Source: PWPS01 sp964507105
Lineage (GTDB): Bacteria > Patescibacteriota > Minisyncoccia > Minisyncoccales > PWPS01
DNA length: 9,337 bases
Direction: 5' to 3'
Assembly (NCBI GenBank): GCA_964507105.1
Contig: CAZDOR010000019.1
Coordinates: 1 to 9,337 of the forward strand
Numbering within the stretch: position 1 is the first letter of the stretch; each line of letters starts with the position of its first letter. Shown one piece after another: positions 5,920-9,337 of this stretch. The position numbers were made by a program, and so were the translations under genes. A model generated the notes under the pieces. That model did not search any database. It had not been told where the DNA came from and saw only the letters and a program-made list of their open reading frames with translations.

Positions 5920-7846
5920 AATTGTTACTTTCTTTAAAATAATCTTGCAAAACCTTTTCGGAAATTCTTGCAGCAGAAGAAGTTATCCCCTCCACTTCTT
6001 CCACTAAAACCACCAAAACTATTTCCGGATTTTCATAGGGAGCGAAAGCGGCAATCCAATTGTGATAATAGCCTTCACGCGGTATTTGAGCGGTTCCCGT
6101 TTTAGCGCCCGCTTCCACCGGCAACCAACTTAATCTGCGAGCTGTTCCATCCGTGACAGCCATTCTCATTCCTTCTTTGACTATTTCTAAATTTTGGGAT
6201 GAAACTAAATTTTTATTAATAATTTCCGGTTCTTGTTTTTCTATGATTTTATCACCGTCCCTTACTTCCTTAACCAGTTGTGGTCGCATTAATCTGCCTC
6301 CGTTCACAATAGCCGCATAAGAATTTGCCACTTGAAGTGGAGTCGTTTCCAAGTACCCTTGACCGATTGAAGTGTTATAAGTATCCCCCAAGGTCCATGA
6401 AGATCCTATTTCTTCCGCTTTCCATTCCGGATCGGGTATAAACCCCGAACGCTCTCCCGGCAAATCGATACCGCTTTTTTCTCCCCAGCCGAAAGACTGG
6501 AGATATTTTTTAATTTTACTTATTCCCAACCCCTCTTGATCTTCGTGACCACCACCAATCGTATAAAAATAAACATTACTGGAAACCGCAAGAGCTTCTC
6601 TCATATCGGTCCATCCGTGTGCTTGATAATCTCTCATTCTGGTCGGATTGGTCGGATCCCAGGGATTGGGAATTTCCAAATAACCGGGTGAAAATATCTC
6701 CTTTCGTGGATCTATAATCCCTTCCTCTAAAGCGGCGGCAGCCAAAATCGGCTTTATTACCGATCCCGTCGGATAAGCCAAACCGATATTTCGATTAAGA
6801 AAAGCACCTTCATTATCAGTTAAAAACTGATTTAAAAGTTCTTTATCTCCGGATCGACTAAAAACATTGTTGTCATAAGTGGGGATGCTCTTCATGCCCA
6901 TTACGCCCCCGGTTTCCGGGTCAAGAGCTACCACCGAAGCTTTTGACGCACCTACATCCTCCAAAACCACTTTCGTATTTTCTTTTATTGATTTCTGAAG
7001 TTCGGAATCCGTCCAAAGTTTTAAACTGTTGCCGGGCTCGATCGGATCCACTTCTTTTTCACTTTTAACATCACCGTGAGCATCAATCTCAATTTCTATC
7101 GACCCCCTGTCTTTAGCCAAACTTTCTTCATACTTTTTCTCCAATCCCGTTTTTCCGATGTAATCGTGTATGGTATATCTTTCCGGGTTCTCTTTAATTT
7201 CTTCTCTATTAACTTTTCCGGTATAACCCAGAATGTGAGCAAATTCAGGACCATGTTTGTACTTTCTTTCTATGGATCTTTGCAAAGAAAACGGAAAATC
7301 ATCTTCTCTGGATCGAATAATCACTGCCGCCTCGTGACTTATATCGGAAAGCAAAACGGACTGATCGTCAATTGATTCCAATCTTTTTTCCATCTTCTTT
7401 TTATCTGTATTGGTTGTTTCGGAAAGAAATTCAAGAATCTCTTCTTTATCTTTAATTTCCGCGTCGTTAATTTCCACATCAAAAGTAACTGTATTTTCAA
7501 CCAATTGATCTCCCTTTTGGTCATAAATAACTCCACGTAGAATATCGGTCGGTTGAATTATCGACTTGTTTCTATTTGCCAATGATCCATAGGAATCTCC
7601 ATCGATAACTTGCATCTGAAAACTGCGCCCTAAAATGACCAGAAGAAGAAGAAACAGAACCAATCCGAAAATTTTCAAAGTCCACTCAGAAAGAGGCGTT
7701 TGTATTTTCTGTTCAGACATTCCCGTTTCTTCCTCCTTTTTCCTGGAAAGTTTATCCAAAAAAACTTCTTGTGGTTCAACAGAAGCATCATTATCATTGT
7801 TTATTTTTCCGTCAAAATTGCCCGAAAGAAAAGGGAAATTGAACAT
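5912..7846 (-). CDS. mrdA: Penicillin-binding protein 2, elongasome transpeptidase
   Basis: This class B PBP cross-links peptidoglycan during lateral wall growth, with MreC/MreD and normally RodA. Layout in the 644 residues: an acidic cytoplasmic N-terminus (1-54), one transmembrane helix (about 57-73), a PBP dimerisation domain (about 75-270; starts GRSFQMQVIDG, includes LRGVIYD), then the transpeptidase domain. All three penicillin-binding motifs are intact: S362-x-x-K365 (SVIK), S422-S-N424 and K582-T-G584. The first ATG (7846) gives a 35-nt overlap with mreD and has no SD. Met43 (7720) has AGGAGG 11 nt upstream, so a shorter form starting there is possible. I keep the long form because the EVFLDKLS-like extension resembles N-termini I associate with patescibacterial PBP2s; this is recollection, not a search. 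No rodA follows. Confidence 0.95.
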   Translation of the reverse strand: MFNFPFLSGNFDGKINNDNDASVEPQEVFLDKLSRKKEEETGMSEQKIQTPLSEWTLKIFGLVLFLLLLVILGRSFQMQVIDGDSYGSLANRNKSIIQPTDILRGVIYDQKGDQLVENTVTFDVEINDAEIKDKEEILEFLSETTNTDKKKMEKRLESIDDQSVLLSDISHEAAVIIRSREDDFPFSLQRSIERKYKHGPEFAHILGYTGKVNREEIKENPERYTIHDYIGKTGLEKKYEESLAKDRGSIEIEIDAHGDVKSEKEVDPIEPGNSLKLWTDSELQKSIKENTKVVLEDVGASKASVVALDPETGGVMGMKSIPTYDNNVFSRSGDKELLNQFLTDNEGAFLNRNIGLAYPTGSVIKPILAAAALEEGIIDPRKEIFSPGYLEIPNPWDPTNPTRMRDYQAHGWTDMREALAVSSNVYFYTIGGGHEDQEGLGISKIKKYLQSFGWGEKSGIDLPGERSGFIPDPEWKAEEIGSSWTLGDTYNTSIGQGYLETTPLQVANSYAAIVNGGRLMRPQLVKEVRDGDKIIEKQEPEIINKNLVSSQNLEIVKEGMRMAVTDGTARRLSWLPVEAGAKTGTAQIPREGYYHNWIAAFAPYENPEIVLVVLVEEVEGITSSAARISEKVLQDYFKESNNYE

Positions 7847-8123
7847 AATTTCTAAAAACGAATTTAATCAAGACGGATACAAATAAAAATACTATCGTAT
7901 AAAATCCGAAAAAACCGTAACTCGTAAGATCGTTCAAAAAGCCGGCAACAAGAGCAAGTAAAAACCCTTCATTCCGTCGTGGATTCTCCAACAGCAAATA
8001 AATAATCAAAAAAACCATCAAAAAATTAGGAAGTCTCAAATGCGGATACAGCGGTGCAATAAAAGAGTTCTGAATAAAAATAAAAAATAAAGAAAAAAAT
8101 ATGAAAAGAAACGTTGACTTCAA
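7812..8123 (-). CDS. mreD: MreD-like rod-shape membrane protein, shortened (103 aa)
   Basis: Position between mreC and mrdA and an almost entirely hydrophobic sequence support MreD, the membrane partner of MreC in the elongasome. I see about four membrane segments (roughly residues 3-20, 33-47, 52-66 and 71-92) and the family-like stretches LPNFLMVFLIIYLLL and LALVAGFLNDLTSYGFFGFY. Typical MreD has about 160 residues and five or six segments, so this is a reduced version. The start is TTG at 8123, 4 nt after the mreC TGA; no SD and no ATG or GTG lie nearby, so the start is inferred from coupling. The 3' end overlaps mrdA by 35 nt. Stop is TGA. Confidence 0.82.
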   Translation of the reverse strand: MKSTFLFIFFSLFFIFIQNSFIAPLYPHLRLPNFLMVFLIIYLLLENPRRNEGFLLALVAGFLNDLTSYGFFGFYTIVFLFVSVLIKFVFRNYVQFPFSFGQF

Positions 8124-8127
8124 AATA

Positions 8128-8880
8128 TCAGAAATCGGTTATTATTAATAATTGTCTCAAATTATTCAAATTAAGAGGTGAATTTATATCCGCTTCTTGA
8201 AAGGTTTCTGCGTCTTCTCTTCTTACTTCGTTAATTTCACCCACAAATATTCCCGCGGGATAAATCCCGCTACCGTAATTAGTAACTACCTTATCGCCTT
8301 TTTCCAAGTCAACGTTACGGTCAATCATTTTCATTTTTAAAATTTCTCCTCCCGTTATAAGCCCCAACGAATCCTCTTTGTCCAAGACCCGACCATCAAA
8401 TTCAGACTCCGGATGGCTTACTAATTTTACATGAGAGTAATCATCAAAAACTTTAACGATTTTCCCGGCGAGAGTGCCGAACGGAGAAAGAGCCGGGTCT
8501 CCTTCCGAAATTCCATCATTTTTTCCCGAAGACAAAATTAAATGATCGTTTTCGGTCGATTTTCCCAAAATTAATCCGACGGAAACCTCAAAATCATCAA
8601 AAAGTCTTTCTTCTTCAGCAATACTCAATTCTTCCATTCTTTTCAAATCTTCTTTTAATCGCACTATTTGTGACTTGAGTTCAATGCTTTGTTGGTCTTC
8701 AATTATTGAATCTTCTCGGATTGACACAGCCCGAGACCAGAAAACGGATTGAGCCGGTTGCGCAATAGAAAAGAAGGAGTTTCGAATAAAATCTCCCGCG
8801 GGTGTCAAATTCAATCCAATCAAAATCAAGACCGCTATAATTAAAATCCTAATTACGATTGAAAACTTAATTGCTTTCAT
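8128..8880 (-). CDS. mreC: Rod shape-determining protein MreC
   Basis: MreC is a bitopic membrane protein whose outer beta domains activate PBP2/RodA during elongation. The 250 residues comprise a short basic N-terminus, one transmembrane helix (about 8-25), a coiled-coil stretch (about 55-92; ELKSQIVRLKEDLKRMEE) and the two beta-barrel domains. Family hallmarks are LILSSGKNDGISEGDPAL, FGTLAGKIVKVFDDYSHV, SLGLITGG and GDKVVTNYGSGIYPAGIFVG. It is somewhat shorter than the B. subtilis protein (about 290). ATG at 8880 lies 7 nt after a TATAAT, implying a leaderless or nearly leaderless mRNA; no SD is possible. It is the first gene of the operon, directly downstream of the rRNA operon; mreB, its usual upstream neighbour, is absent. 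Confidence 0.95.
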   Translation of the reverse strand: MKAIKFSIVIRILIIAVLILIGLNLTPAGDFIRNSFFSIAQPAQSVFWSRAVSIREDSIIEDQQSIELKSQIVRLKEDLKRMEELSIAEEERLFDDFEVSVGLILGKSTENDHLILSSGKNDGISEGDPALSPFGTLAGKIVKVFDDYSHVKLVSHPESEFDGRVLDKEDSLGLITGGEILKMKMIDRNVDLEKGDKVVTNYGSGIYPAGIFVGEINEVRREDAETFQEADINSPLNLNNLRQLLIITDF

Positions 8881-8887
8881 CTATTTG

Positions 8888-8896
8888 ATTATACCA
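8888..8896 (-). promoter_or_regulatory. Extended -10 promoter of the mreC operon
   Basis: The minus strand reads TGGTATAAT (8896-8888), an exact TGnTATAAT. The -35 position falls in the terminator's T-run (TTTTTT), so recognition would rest on the extended -10. Initiation 6-8 nt downstream falls at 8880-8882, i.e. on or 1-2 nt before the mreC ATG. Confidence 0.7.
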
Positions 8897-8909
8897 AAAT
8901 TCATCTAAT

Positions 8910-8932
8910 AAAAAAATCGTAACCAGATTACG
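8910..8932 (-). terminator. Probable terminator of the rRNA operon
   Basis: On the minus strand CGTAA-TCTGG-TTACG (8932-8918) forms a 5-bp hairpin, then one A and seven T (8916-8910). The stem is short and competes with the extended 5S helix, in which the same strand pairs with sequence upstream of 5S. Either structure leaves a helix directly before the T-run. Confidence 0.6.
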
Positions 8933-9044
8933 GGGGCTACCTACTCTCACGGAGTCAAAGCTCCATTACCATCGGCCTCGGCGTATTTCACTTCTGTGTT
9001 CGGAATGGGAACAGGTGGAACAACGCCAGCATAGCCCCCATAAC
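8926..9044 (-). rRNA. rrf: 5S ribosomal RNA
   Basis: The minus strand carries the conserved 5S core CCACCTG, CCGAACACAGAAGTGAAA, GCCGATGGTA and GAGAGTAGG in correct order and spacing. Ends were set by counting from these blocks against E. coli 5S (26 nt before CCACCTG, 14 nt after GAGAGTAGG), giving 119 nt; each may be off by a few bases. Helix I is G/C-rich (GGGGGCTA with TAGCCCCC) and continues without a break past both mature ends to a total of 22 bp (9053-9032 with 8939-8918). It follows 23S with a spacer of about 53 nt and no tRNA. Confidence 0.95.
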
Positions 9045-9097
9045 CTGATTACGATCTTGGGGTCGATAAAACTTATGTAACGAGCACTAAATACTAG

Positions 9098-9337
<240 letters not shown>

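Noticed and set aside
7339..7536. 65-codon minus-strand frame inside mrdA
   Set aside because: Out-of-frame shadow of the PBP2 dimerisation region, with no independent start signals.
9054..9097. Possible tRNA or small RNA in the 23S-5S spacer
   Set aside because: Only about 50 nt, with no cloverleaf or T-loop sequence.

Overview
The window is an A+T-rich bacterial chromosome segment in which every supported gene lies on the minus strand, so it reads from right to left. The gene content is bacterial: a 23S-5S rRNA pair, MreC/MreD, PBP2, GreA, bacterial-type AspRS and class II LysRS. Several traits together suggest a reduced-genome lineage, most plausibly Patescibacteria/Candidate Phyla Radiation: AspRS lacks the bacterial GAD insertion domain, MreD is very short, genes abut or overlap, most starts lack a Shine-Dalgarno (SD) sequence, and PBP2 has a family-atypical N-terminal extension. 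This placement is an inference. TGA is used as an ordinary stop (aspS, mreC, mreD, HD gene), which argues against the lineages that read UGA as glycine.

Right end (about 8880-9337): the 3' end of 23S rRNA, including the sarcin-ricin loop, is followed by a short spacer and a complete 5S rRNA. The 5S is enclosed by a 22-bp extended stem whose outer halves are near-identical direct repeats. The downstream repeat can fold into a hairpin followed by seven T residues, a probable terminator. Immediately after it is an extended -10 promoter placed so that the mreC mRNA would be leaderless or nearly so.

Centre (3366-8880): a compact operon-like run mreC-mreD-mrdA-greA-lysS-HD-domain gene. Gaps are 4 nt, -35 nt, -8 nt, 35 nt and 4 nt. 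It joins the cell-elongation (rod) machinery with transcript-cleavage factor GreA, lysyl-tRNA synthetase and an HD phosphohydrolase-like protein. mreB is not beside mreCD; the rRNA operon occupies that place.

Left-centre (1885-3363): aspS, with its own extended -10 promoter, encodes the GAD-less AspRS. A His in the anticodon-binding domain hints at a non-discriminating enzyme.

Left (1063-1828): two small monocistronic genes. One has a ribbon-helix-helix-like C-terminal half; the other is unrecognised. Each has a near-consensus sigma70 promoter, a strong SD and a perfect intrinsic terminator that overlaps its stop codon. This contrasts sharply with the SD-less housekeeping genes around them, and the pair is the best candidate here for undescribed biology.

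Far left (1-979): the 5' two-thirds or so of a membrane-anchored PQQ-dependent sugar dehydrogenase-like gene, cut by the window edge. I saw no CRISPR array, insertion sequence, tRNA gene or attachment site.
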